A DNA stretch of 29,757 bases. Source: Patescibacteria group bacterium (GTDB lineage Bacteria; Patescibacteriota; Minisyncoccia; Minisyncoccales; DG-74-1). The first letter of the stretch is position 1; each line of letters begins with the position of its first letter. Below the pieces are notes generated by a model. The model had not been told where the DNA came from. It worked only from the letters and a program-made list of their open reading frames with translations, and did not search any database. Positions 8,421-15,439 of this stretch are shown one piece after another. Position numbers and translations under genes: made by a program. Where the stretch lies: contig JASEJL010000001.1 of the NCBI GenBank assembly GCA_030016465.1, forward strand, positions 1 to 29,757, in the 5' to 3' direction.

Positions 8421-9623
8421 GTGAAAATCAACACCAATCCTGAAAAAATTCAAGAGATTTTAACAAAAGGAGTAGAGAGAGTTATTGAAAAGAAAAGTCT
8501 AATAAAAAAATTGCAATCTGGGAGACAACTGCGGATTAAGTTTGGTATCGATCCGACAGCCCCCGACCTTCATTTAGGCAACGCGGTTATTTTATGGAAA
8601 TTGAGAGAATTTCAAAAGCTCGGGCATAAAATTATTTTTATTATTGGTGACTTTACTGCCCGGATTGGCGATCCTTCTGGAAGATTAGATGCCAGAAAAA
8701 TGCTTAGCGAAAAAGAAATAAAGGAAAATATGAAAACTTATAAGAAACAGATAGGAAAAATTTTGGACCTACGAAAGCTCAAGCTGGTTTACAATAGTTG
8801 CCATCTGGCCAAACTGAACCTTAGCGAAATTTACCGAATTTTTCATTTCTTCAGCGTCAACCAAATACTGGAAAGAGATATGTTTCAGGAAAGAAGAAGA
8901 AAAGAAAAACCTATTTGGCTTCATGAGTTTTTTTATCCCGTGCTTCAAGGCTATGATTCGGTGGCTGTTAAAGCGGACGTGGAACTTGGAGGAAGCGATC
9001 AGCTTTTTAATATGATAATGGGTAGACATCTTCAGCCATACTTCAAACAGCTTCCCCAAGACATTGTGACCATGAAGCTTTTGGTTGGGACTGATGGTAG
9101 AAAAAAAATGAGCAAGAGTTTTGGAAATTACATCGGTATCCAAGAGTCCCCTGAACAACAGTATGGGAAAATTATGTCAATAAAGGATGAGTTGATATTA
9201 GACTATTTCGAACTTTGCACTCAACTTCCTCTAAAAGAAATCAGAAGAATTGCCATCGACTTAAGAGATAAAAAAATAAATCCCCGAGACTTAAAGGCCC
9301 AATTGGCCCGAGAGATCGTTAGTCTTTATCACAAGAAAGCGGCGGCTAGAAGAGCTGAAAAAGAATTTGAGAGAATTTTCAAAGAAAAAAAATTACCGAA
9401 AAAAATTGCCGAAGTCAAAATTAAAGAAAAAACTTTAAACATTCTTGACTTATTAGTTAAAACAAGATTAGTTCTGTCAAAATCAGAAGCCAAAAGACTA
9501 ATTTTGCAAAGAGGAGTGAAAATTGATGGGAAAATTGAAACTGACTGGCAAAAGGTAATTGAAATAAAAAAAGACCAAGTCGTTCAGGTTGGGAAAAGAA
9601 AATTTATCAAGTTAATCAACTAA
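8421..9623 (+). CDS. tyrS: Tyrosyl-tRNA synthetase
   Basis: 400-residue class I synthetase that charges tRNA-Tyr. The HIGH-type motif is HLGN at 51-54 within FGIDPTAPDLHLGN; GDFTARIGDPSGR and the tyrosine-pocket region QGYDSVAVKADVELGGSDQ follow. KMSKS is exact at 229-233. The C-terminal ~70 residues form an S4-type RNA-binding domain (LLVKTRLVLSKSEAKRLI ... GVKIDG). The start is GTG, chosen because it sits directly at the predicted transcription start and gives the full N-terminal helix. It is followed 1 nt after the stop by a structured terminator-like element. Confidence 0.97.
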   Translation: MKINTNPEKIQEILTKGVERVIEKKSLIKKLQSGRQLRIKFGIDPTAPDLHLGNAVILWKLREFQKLGHKIIFIIGDFTARIGDPSGRLDARKMLSEKEIKENMKTYKKQIGKILDLRKLKLVYNSCHLAKLNLSEIYRIFHFFSVNQILERDMFQERRRKEKPIWLHEFFYPVLQGYDSVAVKADVELGGSDQLFNMIMGRHLQPYFKQLPQDIVTMKLLVGTDGRKKMSKSFGNYIGIQESPEQQYGKIMSIKDELILDYFELCTQLPLKEIRRIAIDLRDKKINPRDLKAQLAREIVSLYHKKAAARRAEKEFERIFKEKKLPKKIAEVKIKEKTLNILDLLVKTRLVLSKSEAKRLILQRGVKIDGKIETDWQKVIEIKKDQVVQVGKRKFIKLIN

Positions 9624-9624
9624 T

Positions 9625-9742
9625 CCCCTCACCAATCTCAGTAGAGAAAATTGCATTACTTTTTACCAAAAACGAAATTCACTTTTCTCTTTGAAAGTGG
9701 TATACCGCTTTCTTTAAAAAGATTGGTGAGGGGTAATTTTTT
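9625..9742 (+). terminator. Structured element after tyrS: 14-bp outer stem, two inner stems, then T-run
   Basis: CCCCTCACCAATCT (9625-9638) pairs perfectly with AGATTGGTGAGGGG (9720-9733). Inside lie AGAGAAAA/TTTTCTCT (9643-9650/9683-9690) and GAAAGTGG-type hairpin 9693-9712, giving a three-way-junction shape. TAATTTTTT follows the outer stem. It sits between convergent tyrS and a small minus-strand gene, so termination is the simplest role, but it is more elaborate than a usual terminator. Confidence 0.6.
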
Positions 9743-9793
9743 ACTTTAATTCCTTTTTTAACTTCTCTTTTTTTAACTTCTCTTTTTCAGATT

Positions 9794-9901
9794 CTATACT
9801 TCGTCTCCTCCTCCTTCTTCTTCTGTTGGTTCGTCTGTTGTTAGTTCTTCCGTGTCGTCTTGATTAGTAACAGGAGTGAAGATTTTTTCTTCGTAAATCA
9901 T
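9794..9901 (-). CDS. Small acidic peptide, 35 residues
   Basis: A short frame with ATG at 9901 and TAG at 9794. The product starts MIYEEKIFTPVTNQ and ends with a Glu/Asp/Thr-rich tail containing EEEGGGDEV. It has no cysteines, membrane helix or recognised domain. Support for it being real comes from context: a near-perfect promoter at 9979-10006 points at it, a 9-bp hairpin lies in the predicted leader, and an AAAGGTCG element sits 41 nt upstream of the start, as for larger genes in this window. I do not know its function. The alternative is that the transcript is a regulatory RNA and the frame is chance. Confidence 0.5.
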   Translation of the reverse strand: MIYEEKIFTPVTNQDDTEELTTDEPTEEEGGGDEV

Positions 9902-9934
9902 AATTAATTTAATTATTCTTTACCTAATTGTTTT

Positions 9935-9970
9935 CGACCTTTTAATTCACCCTAAAGTATTCTTCAGGGT
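9935..9970 (-). promoter_or_regulatory. Leader hairpin followed by AAAGGTCG element
   Basis: Reading the minus strand, ACCCTGAAG and CTTTAGGGT form a 9-bp stem (with one G-U pair) around the loop AATA at 9949-9970. Six nt later comes AAAGGTCG (9942-9935), followed by 33 nt of AT-rich DNA and the ATG. The same arrangement occurs before 19964, 22375 and 25266. Confidence 0.45.
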
Positions 9971-9978
9971 CTAAAGGT

Positions 9979-10006
9979 ATTATAGTTTACCAAAAAATCT
10001 TGTCAA
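9979..10006 (-). promoter_or_regulatory. Strong sigma-70-type promoter for the small acidic peptide gene
   Basis: On the minus strand TTGACA (10006-10001), a 16-bp spacer and TATAAT (9984-9979), both hexamers perfect. The start would be near 9972, giving a leader of about 70 nt before the ATG at 9901. Confidence 0.75.
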
Positions 10007-10226
10007 GTCTTTCCCTTCTTTTTTATTTTGAGATCAATCTTTTCTTTTCCGAATTTTTTTTCTTAGTTTTGGCAGGGGGAGTCAAACTTCTTATTTTTAG
10101 GTTAAAACGTTCAAATTCCTTAGATTTCCAATTTAAACGATATATGTCCCATTTTTTATTTAACCTCCGAATCCAAATCTCATAAAAAGTTTTTTTTACC
10201 TAATATTATCACCATTTTATTTCTTA
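10007..10226. other. AT-rich spacer, no gene recognised
   Basis: Between the minus-strand promoter and the end of the nuclease relic. I find no protein-like frame, RNA fold or repeat here beyond pyrimidine-rich runs. Confidence 0.4.
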
Positions 10227-10764
10227 TTATCCTTTCTCTTTCCTTCTTAGAAACAATACTTTAAAAAAAGAGCGAGAAGTCTTAACTTGGATATATCTAT
10301 CCTCCACTATTTTTCTGGTAGAAAAGCTGTCTCTAAGACCAAGAATATCAAATATGCCTTGGGATCGCGGAGCGCGATAAATAACGTGAAAGCCCATTTT
10401 TTTAAAATAGATATCGCTTTATATTCAAATCCTCTTCCTTTTATATAAAGATAACCAAGTTTCGGTCTACATTTTTGAGAGCAGTATTTTGTTTTTCGCT
10501 CCTTTTTATGAATCGTCGTCCACATGTTTTACAAATACCTATTTTACTGAAATTTCCATATTTATACTGTGGAGCAGCGCGACCCAATTTTGAAGTAGTT
10601 TCATATTTAGCTCTACATTTTCTATTACAAAAAAATAACCTGTTTTTATTTTTATTAATTTTAGGTTGCCGTCTTTTTAATTTTTTTGCACATTGACTAC
10701 AAAAAACAGTTGTTTTTCCACTTTGCCAGGTAGGATTTCTTTTTTCTGTCGGCTTTGGATTTTT
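10227..10764 (-). pseudogene. Zinc-ribbon plus PD-(D/E)XK (Hjc-like) nuclease, frameshifted
   Basis: Three reading frames on the minus strand join into one protein. The first part has CxxC-type pairs FCSQC and FCNRKC, then CKTCGRRF; after a frameshift comes KYCSQKC, LGYLYIKGRGFEYKA; after a second shift comes GFHVIYRAPRSQGIFDIL ... YIQVKTSRSF, ending in TAA at 10227. The last part matches the restriction-endonuclease-like fold of archaeal-type Holliday-junction resolvases (catalytic Asp in GIFD, then QVK). No intact start codon is visible and at least two frameshifts are needed, so it is a relic unless these are assembly errors. It lies directly downstream of yebC on the same strand. Confidence 0.65.
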
Positions 10765-10797
10765 TTATCTCTTTTGAACATTAGCATCTTTTAAAAC

Positions 10798-11532
10798 TCA
10801 CGGTTTTAGATTCGAATAAATTTCTTGAACAGCTTCATTTTCATCAAGAGCTTCAAAAAGTTTTTGACAGTCCTTTTTTTGTTGCTCATTTAATTCAATC
10901 ATTTCTTTAGCTACCCAATCTAGAGAAACTGACTCAATTGTAATTTTTTTCTCTTCTAAATTTTTCTTTACTTTTTCTAACTCCTCGGGTTTGGTATAAA
11001 CATTCAAAAGATCATTATGCCAATAAATATCAGTGGCTCCTGCTTCAATTGCCGTCAATTCCAATTGTTCTTTTGTTTGAAAATTAGAAATCGGAAGTTG
11101 GAGATTTACTGTTATACAACCTTTTCTTTCAAACATCCATTTTACCGCCCCTTCGCCAACTAATTTTCCACCGTTTTGATTCAAAATCTGCTTTATCTCT
11201 CCCAAGGTGCGATTTTTGTTATCAGTAATTCCTTCAATAATAATTGCTACCCCTGCCGGGCCATAAGCTTCAAATGTTACTTCTTCCAGTTTCTCTCCTG
11301 GTAGTTCGCCGCTAGCTCTTTTAATTGCTCGTTCAATATTTTCTTTTGGAAGATTACAGTTTTTAGCAGTTTCAATGGCTAGTCTTAATTTAGAGTTAGT
11401 TTCTGGATTTGGTCCGCCTGCTTTTACAGCAACCGAAATTAACCGGGCTATTTTGGAAAAAATCTGTGCCCTTTTTTTATCGCTGGCTTCTTTGATTCTT
11501 CTAACAGTTTTGCTATGACTATGACCACTCAT
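10798..11532 (-). CDS. yebC: YebC/TACO1-family translation or transcription regulator
   Basis: 244 residues, standard YebC length. It starts MSGHSHSKTVRRIKEASDKKRA (family pattern MAGHSKW... with the Trp position changed), then AGGPNPETNSKLRLAIETAK, NLPKENIERAIKRASGE, YGPAGVAIIIEGITDNKNRT and a C-terminal domain with LDWVAKEM. YebC proteins act as DNA-binding regulators and, in some bacteria and mitochondria, help ribosomes pass proline stretches; which role applies here is not visible. TAAAAT ends about 7 nt before the ATG, again suggesting a leaderless mRNA. It stops with TGA. A small membrane-peptide frame lies 21 bp upstream on the same strand. Confidence 0.93.
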   Translation of the reverse strand: MSGHSHSKTVRRIKEASDKKRAQIFSKIARLISVAVKAGGPNPETNSKLRLAIETAKNCNLPKENIERAIKRASGELPGEKLEEVTFEAYGPAGVAIIIEGITDNKNRTLGEIKQILNQNGGKLVGEGAVKWMFERKGCITVNLQLPISNFQTKEQLELTAIEAGATDIYWHNDLLNVYTKPEELEKVKKNLEEKKITIESVSLDWVAKEMIELNEQQKKDCQKLFEALDENEAVQEIYSNLKP

Positions 11533-11553
11533 GTTTTAATTTTAATTTATTTT

Positions 11554-11751
11554 TTAATCTTTTTTAAGTATTAAAATTATCACTCCGGAGAAAGTTGCGA
11601 TGATTAAGGCAGTTAGAAAAACAAAAAGATATTTCGGAATTTCTCTGCCTAAAGATTTTTGCTCAAAAGGTTCGAGGGTTGCCGCTAATCTCTTTTTAAG
11701 AAATTCGGTTTTTTCGATTTTCGGTTCAATTTCTTTGATTTCTTGAGTCAA
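11554..11751 (-). CDS. Small single-pass membrane peptide, probably the tail of a broken lamin-tail-domain protein
   Basis: 65 residues with a TTG start at 11751: a charged stretch (EIEPKIEKTEFLKKRL), then one hydrophobic helix (about 41-62, YLFVFLTALIIATFSGVIIL) and a Lys-Lys-Asp end. There is no ATG; the frame stays open upstream (reading GTILTPDLENII before the TTG) back to a stop codon at about 11806. Its position just downstream, on the same strand, of a frameshifted lamin-tail-domain sequence suggests it is the C-terminal membrane anchor of that protein. It may still be translated alone. Confidence that it is an independent gene is low. Confidence 0.4.
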   Translation of the reverse strand: MTQEIKEIEPKIEKTEFLKKRLAATLEPFEQKSLGREIPKYLFVFLTALIIATFSGVIILILKKD

Positions 11752-12366
11752 GATAATATTTTCTAAATCAGGAGTTAAAATTGTCCCGAAAGATAAATTA
11801 TTGGTTCAGACCTTATTGGCAATTCTAATTGAGATTCTGACTGAGTTTCTTTTTTGGCAAGAGTTTTCGTTTTGGGCTAAGAGGATTCAAAAGAGAGATA
11901 TAAATCAAAATCTTGGCTATTATTGTTTGTGTTTTGATAGTTTTCGTTCAACGATTTTGTTTTTAATTGTTGATTTTTCAATGGGTTTTCTGGAAAAGAC
12001 AAACCTTCAACAAAAGGTTTTTGGCTTTCTCCCCAGGCCAGAGCATCAAGTTATACCTTCTGGATTTAACAGAGCAATACTATTATTTTTTGCTAAAGTG
12101 GCCTTGCTCCAGACATTGGCGCCAACAGCAAGATGGAAATTGTCTTTAGAATTAGCCCAGAGAAAATAACCTTTGGCTGGAATTTTGCTTTGCTGGGGAA
12201 AGACCCGAATTGAAGATTCACTACCGCTGGCTACTCTTTTTCTTAATTTATAGCCAGCAATATTTAAATCTTCATTTGAAAGGTTATAAATTTTTATAAA
12301 ATCATCAGAAGATTTCTCTCCTCTATGTACCGAGTGCGAACAAGGCTTGACAAAATTTCCATAATG
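11554..12366 (-). pseudogene. Lamin-tail-domain (LTD) protein with C-terminal membrane anchor, frameshifted
   Basis: On the minus strand from about 12366 a frame reads SSDDFIKIYNLSNEDLNIAG, then IPAKGYFLWANSKDNF and KNNSIALLNPEG, the beta-sandwich pattern of an extracellular lamin-tail domain. A frameshift near 12048 is needed to continue with ALAWGESQKPFVEGLSFPENP and YQNTNNNSQDF, the typical end of such a domain. A stop at 11877-11879 and another shift near 11785 separate it from the membrane-helix tail at 11554-11751. No signal peptide or start is visible; the N-terminus runs into the promoter of a plus-strand RNA. I infer a decayed surface protein. Confidence 0.6.
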
Positions 12367-12375
12367 TTATATTAT
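12347..12375 (+). promoter_or_regulatory. Promoter of the structured RNA gene
   Basis: TTGACA at 12347-12352, a 17-bp spacer, TATTAT at 12370-12375. The start is expected at about 12382, 6 nt before the outer RNA stem. Confidence 0.6.
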
Positions 12376-12381
12376 TATACT

Positions 12382-12516
12382 ATTAAGTTAGCCCGGAGCT
12401 GAGGGTAAGGATTTCTTTTAGCTCGGATGGTCTGGCAAAAGCGAGGCCTCTCCTCGGAGAAGTCCTAAAGCTTTAGTCCTATACTAAGTACTGCCCTCGG
12501 CTCCGGGCTAATTTTA
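12382..12516 (+). ncRNA. Structured non-coding RNA of about 130 nt, family not identified (6S-like layout possible)
   Basis: An 18-bp closing stem joins 12388-12405 (TTAGCCCGGAGCTGAGGG) to 12494-12511, with only one G-U pair. Inside are AGGATTTC/GAAGTCCT (12408-12415/12459-12466), an apical hairpin 12429-12448 capped by GCAAAAGC, a UCUC-CUCG-GAGA hairpin alternative at 12449-12460, and a small 3'-side hairpin 12472-12488. TTTT follows the closing stem. A promoter lies just upstream on the same strand and no protein frame fits. The long closing stem, internal bubble and 3'-side mini-hairpin recall 6S RNA, but at about 130 nt it is short and I cannot confirm that. It lacks the SRP RNA GGAAGGNAGC loop. 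It overlaps the decayed N-terminus of the lamin-tail gene. Confidence 0.6.
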
Positions 12517-12525
12517 TGGGAAGTA

Positions 12526-13830
12526 TTATATTTGTGCCACTCTTTCCACTTCTTCAATCGTGGTAATTCCTTCTAAAACTTTAATTAGTCCATCTTGATA
12601 CATTAAGACCATTCCTTTCTTTATTGCCAATTCCCTCATATCAACAATGGAAGGAGAAGTTAAGATAAATCTTTCCATTTCATCGTCAACCAAAAACGTC
12701 TCATAAATGCCAATTCTCCCCCGATAACCGGTAAAATTACAATCTGGACAACCTTTTGTTTTAGGAATTTTCAACTTCGGGTTTAAAAAAGAAGGAGGCA
12801 AAATTTCTTTTCTAACCCTTTTTAAACTTTCTTTTAATTTTTTAAGTTCAGTTGGCGAAGGAAAGATAAACTCAACACATTTTTTACAAACCTTTCTTGG
12901 TAATCTCTGAGCAACAATCATATTGATAGCCGGCGCAATTGAAACCGGTCTAACTCCTAAATCAATCAATCTGGCTACCGCTCCGGCTGCATCATTGGTA
13001 TGCAGGGTGGAGAAAACCAAATGTCCGGTCAAAGCCGCTTGCAAAGCGATTTCAGCTGTTTCCTTATCTCTAATTTCTCCCACCAAAACAACATCAGGGT
13101 CCTGTCTCATAATTGACCTTAAGCCGTTAGCAAAAGTATACCCTTTCGAAGGATCAACCTGGGTTTGGGAAAGTCCTTCTAAATGGTATTCCACTGGGTC
13201 TTCAATGGTAATAATTTTAATTTCTGGTTTATTTATTTTTTTTAAAATAGCATAGAGGGTGGTGGTTTTTCCTGAACCAGTGGGACCGGTCACAATAATC
13301 ATACCATTTGGTCTTTTAATTTCCTTATTGAATATTTCCGCGATATCTTTTCTTAAACCTAGAGCTTCTATCTCAATTAGGTTTTTGGGGTTTAAAATTC
13401 TTAAAACAATAGTTTCTCCATATTCAGCTGGTAGGGTTGAAGCTCTAATTTCAATCGTTGTTTCTGCCATCAAAATAGTAAATCGGCCATCTTGGGGCCG
13501 GTTAGTGACATTTAATTTAAGTCCGGAAAGAAGTTTAATTCTTGAAAGAAGAGCTTTGTAGACTTTTAAATCAAAAATTATGATATCGTGCAAGATTCCA
13601 TCAATTCTTATTCTTAGTTTGGCTTTTTTTTCTTCTGGCTCAATATGAATATCAGAAGCGTCAAGAGAAATTGCTCCGGCCAAAATAGTCATCAGAAGTT
13701 CAGTAACTGAAGCAGTCAAGAGTTGTTCAGTTTTTTTTCCAAAAGTAGAGATATTTTTAACCTCTTTTTGGATTTCAGTGAGTTTAGTCAGAGAGATTTT
13801 TACTTCTCCGGTAATTTTCTCTCTTTCCAT
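12526..13830 (-). CDS. PilB/GspE-type secretion or pilus-assembly ATPase
   Basis: 434 residues, shorter than PilB (about 560) because the N-terminal MshEN-type domain is missing. The N2 part has DASDIHIEPEEKKAKLRIRIDG and NRPQDGRFTI. The ATPase core has Walker A GPTGSGKTT (182-190), Asp box ITIEDPVEY (207-215), Walker B DPDVVLVGEIRD (244-255) and His box TGHLVFSTLHTND (268-280). A zinc site is formed by CKKC (315-318) and CPDC (361-364), typical of GspE/PilB and not of PilT. It powers pilin polymerisation or type II-like export at the inner membrane. No other pilus genes are in the window. It is divergent from tsaE across 58 bp; a purine-rich AAGGA sits about 11 nt before the ATG. Confidence 0.92.
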   Translation of the reverse strand: MEREKITGEVKISLTKLTEIQKEVKNISTFGKKTEQLLTASVTELLMTILAGAISLDASDIHIEPEEKKAKLRIRIDGILHDIIIFDLKVYKALLSRIKLLSGLKLNVTNRPQDGRFTILMAETTIEIRASTLPAEYGETIVLRILNPKNLIEIEALGLRKDIAEIFNKEIKRPNGMIIVTGPTGSGKTTTLYAILKKINKPEIKIITIEDPVEYHLEGLSQTQVDPSKGYTFANGLRSIMRQDPDVVLVGEIRDKETAEIALQAALTGHLVFSTLHTNDAAGAVARLIDLGVRPVSIAPAINMIVAQRLPRKVCKKCVEFIFPSPTELKKLKESLKRVRKEILPPSFLNPKLKIPKTKGCPDCNFTGYRGRIGIYETFLVDDEMERFILTSPSIVDMRELAIKKGMVLMYQDGLIKVLEGITTIEEVERVAQI

Positions 13831-13888
13831 AAATTTTAATTTCCTTTAAGATAATAATAGTTATTTTAGATTATCCTATTTTTTTAAA

Positions 13889-14347
13889 ATGGTCAAATTT
13901 TATTTAACAACTCATTCTTCCCAAACAAAAAAATTGGGAGAAAATTTAGCTAAAGAAATTCTTAAAACCAGAACTAAAAAGAAAACCTTAATTATTGGTC
14001 TGGAAGGAGAGCTGGGTGGAGGCAAAACAACTTTCCTTCAGGGATTCGCCCGAGGCTTGGGAATAAAGGAGAAAATACTAAGCCCAACTTTCGTTATTAT
14101 AAAAAAATTTTCAATTTTCAATTTTCAATTTTCAAATTTTTATCACGTTGATTGTTATCGTCTAGAAAAACCAAACGAAATTTTAAATTTAGGATTCAAA
14201 AAGATTATTTCTAATCCTCAGAACATCGTAGCTATTGAATGGGCAGATAAAATTAAAAAAATTTTACCCAAAAACTCCATAATTTTAAAATTTAAATTCG
14301 TCAATAAAAATAGTCGGAAAATATGGTTGATGAAAAGAAAAAATTAA
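13889..14347 (+). CDS. tsaE: TsaE, ATPase of the tRNA t6A biosynthesis complex
   Basis: 152 residues, normal for TsaE. Walker A GELGGGKTT is at 40-48 (family GDLGAGKTT), then ILSPTFVIIKKF, YHVDCYRLEKPNEILNLGF and VAIEWADKI, all family landmarks. TsaE supports TsaB-TsaD in making N6-threonylcarbamoyladenosine at position 37 of ANN-decoding tRNAs. It overlaps the next gene by 25 bp, so the two are co-transcribed. A tandem 7-bp repeat (TTTTCAA four times) inside the gene encodes the unusual FSIFNFQFSNF segment between the Walker A region and the HVDCYR motif. Confidence 0.93.
   Translation: MVKFYLTTHSSQTKKLGENLAKEILKTRTKKKTLIIGLEGELGGGKTTFLQGFARGLGIKEKILSPTFVIIKKFSIFNFQFSNFYHVDCYRLEKPNEILNLGFKKIISNPQNIVAIEWADKIKKILPKNSIILKFKFVNKNSRKIWLMKRKN
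14108..14135 (+). repeat. (TTTTCAA)4 heptanucleotide tandem repeat inside tsaE
   Basis: Four exact copies of TTTTCAA in coding sequence. Seven is not a multiple of three, so gaining or losing a unit would shift the tsaE frame. Confidence 0.9.
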
Positions 14348-15327
14348 TTATTATTGATTCTAATTCTATTATTCATCGGACTTATCACGCTCTGCCGCCT
14401 TTGACGACAAAAAAAGGAGAGAAGGTTTCCGCGGTTTATGGATTTTTATTGGTCTTTTTTAAAGTCATAAAAGAATTTCAGCCAGATTTTATTGCCGCCA
14501 CTTTTGATTTCCCAGCTCCTACTTTTCGTCACAAAAAATTTAAAGAATACAAAGCCAAGCGTCCGCCAGCACCAGAAGAACTTTATCAGCAAATTCCCAA
14601 AGTCAAAGAAGTTTTAAAAGCTTTCAATGTTCCTATTTTTGAAAAAGAGGGTTTTGAGGCAGATGATATTATTGGAACCATTGCCAAAGCAGCTCCTAAA
14701 AAACAAGCTATTCCGCCGATAGAAACTATCATTTTAAGTGGCGATTTAGATACTTTACAGTTAGTTAATGAGAAAACCAAAGTTTATACTTTAAGAAAAG
14801 GAGTGAAAGATATTGTTTTCTATGATAAAATCGAAGTTGAGAAAAAATACGGGATTTTGCCCAATCAACTTCTTGATTTTAAGGCCTTAAGAGGGGATCC
14901 ATCTGATAACATTCCAGGAGTGACTGGAATAGGCGAAAAAACAGCAATAGAGCTAATTAAAGAATTTGGAAGTTTGGAGAATTTATATAAAGAGCTCGAA
15001 GATTCATCCCAAAAAACCAAAAAACTTAAACCTAAATTAAGAGAAATCTTACTGAAATATAAAGAGCAAGCTTTTTTTAGCAAAGCCTTGGCTAAAATAG
15101 AAAAAGATGTGCCAGTTGATTTTAATTTGAAGAAATGCCAATGGGAGAAAAAATATAATAGAAAAAGAATAACTCAAATTTTAAAAAGATTAGAATTTCA
15201 GACCTTAATTAAAAGATTGCCAGAACTTACAAAATCTAAACAAAATGGTAAAATAAAAAAAGTAAACGTCGATCAACCCCGAAGCAAAATAAATTTGCAA
15301 CAGGACAGGCAAAAAACACTATTTTAA
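14323..15327 (+). CDS. Stand-alone 5'-3' exonuclease (DNA polymerase I N-terminal type)
   Basis: 334 residues with only the FEN-type 5' nuclease and no polymerase domain. Metal-binding acidic residues are visible: IIIDSNSI (Asp12), ATFDFP (Asp62), FEADDIIG (Glu112, Asp114, Asp115), LSGDLDTLQLV (Asp141, Asp143) and GDPSDNIPG (Asp192). The helix-hairpin-helix GVTGIGEKTA follows at about 199-208. It would remove RNA primers and flaps. The ATG at 14323 overlaps the 3' end of tsaE. The ~60 C-terminal residues are Lys-rich. A decayed second copy lies at 18246-19093, sharing a 59-bp identical block. Confidence 0.93.
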   Translation: MVDEKKKLIIIDSNSIIHRTYHALPPLTTKKGEKVSAVYGFLLVFFKVIKEFQPDFIAATFDFPAPTFRHKKFKEYKAKRPPAPEELYQQIPKVKEVLKAFNVPIFEKEGFEADDIIGTIAKAAPKKQAIPPIETIILSGDLDTLQLVNEKTKVYTLRKGVKDIVFYDKIEVEKKYGILPNQLLDFKALRGDPSDNIPGVTGIGEKTAIELIKEFGSLENLYKELEDSSQKTKKLKPKLREILLKYKEQAFFSKALAKIEKDVPVDFNLKKCQWEKKYNRKRITQILKRLEFQTLIKRLPELTKSKQNGKIKKVNVDQPRSKINLQQDRQKTLF

Positions 15328-15344
15328 TTAATAAATAACTAACT

Positions 15345-15434
15345 ATACCAAAAGAATTATCAGAGGAAGCTCAGTGGTTTTTAAGAAATCTTCAAAAGCT
15401 TCAAGATGATTTTGCTGAAAAGGAAATTTGGTAA
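15345..15434 (+). pseudogene. Out-of-frame N-terminal fragment of the PocR-like protein
   Basis: A 29-codon frame ending in TAA at 15432-15434 reads PKELSEEAQWFLRN and LQKLQDDFAEKEI. The LQKLQDDFA pattern resembles the start of PocR sensory domains, and the rest of such a domain begins in another frame at 15428-15440. No ATG precedes it. I infer a frameshift (and possibly a small deletion) that separated it from the next gene. Confidence 0.4.
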
Positions 15435-15439
15435 CTAAA

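Noticed and set aside
8769..9158. 129-codon minus-strand frame
   Set aside because: Antisense to tyrS with its motifs intact on the plus strand; no family resemblance.
11801..12169. 122-codon plus-strand frame
   Set aside because: Antisense shadow of the lamin-tail-domain relic, which gives meaningful protein on the minus strand.
12382..12516. SRP RNA or tmRNA identity for the structured RNA
   Set aside because: The conserved SRP apical loop GGAAGGNAGC is absent, and it is far too short and lacks a tRNA-like end for tmRNA.
12923..13561. Two plus-strand frames of 100-110 codons
   Set aside because: Antisense to the PilB/GspE ATPase core.
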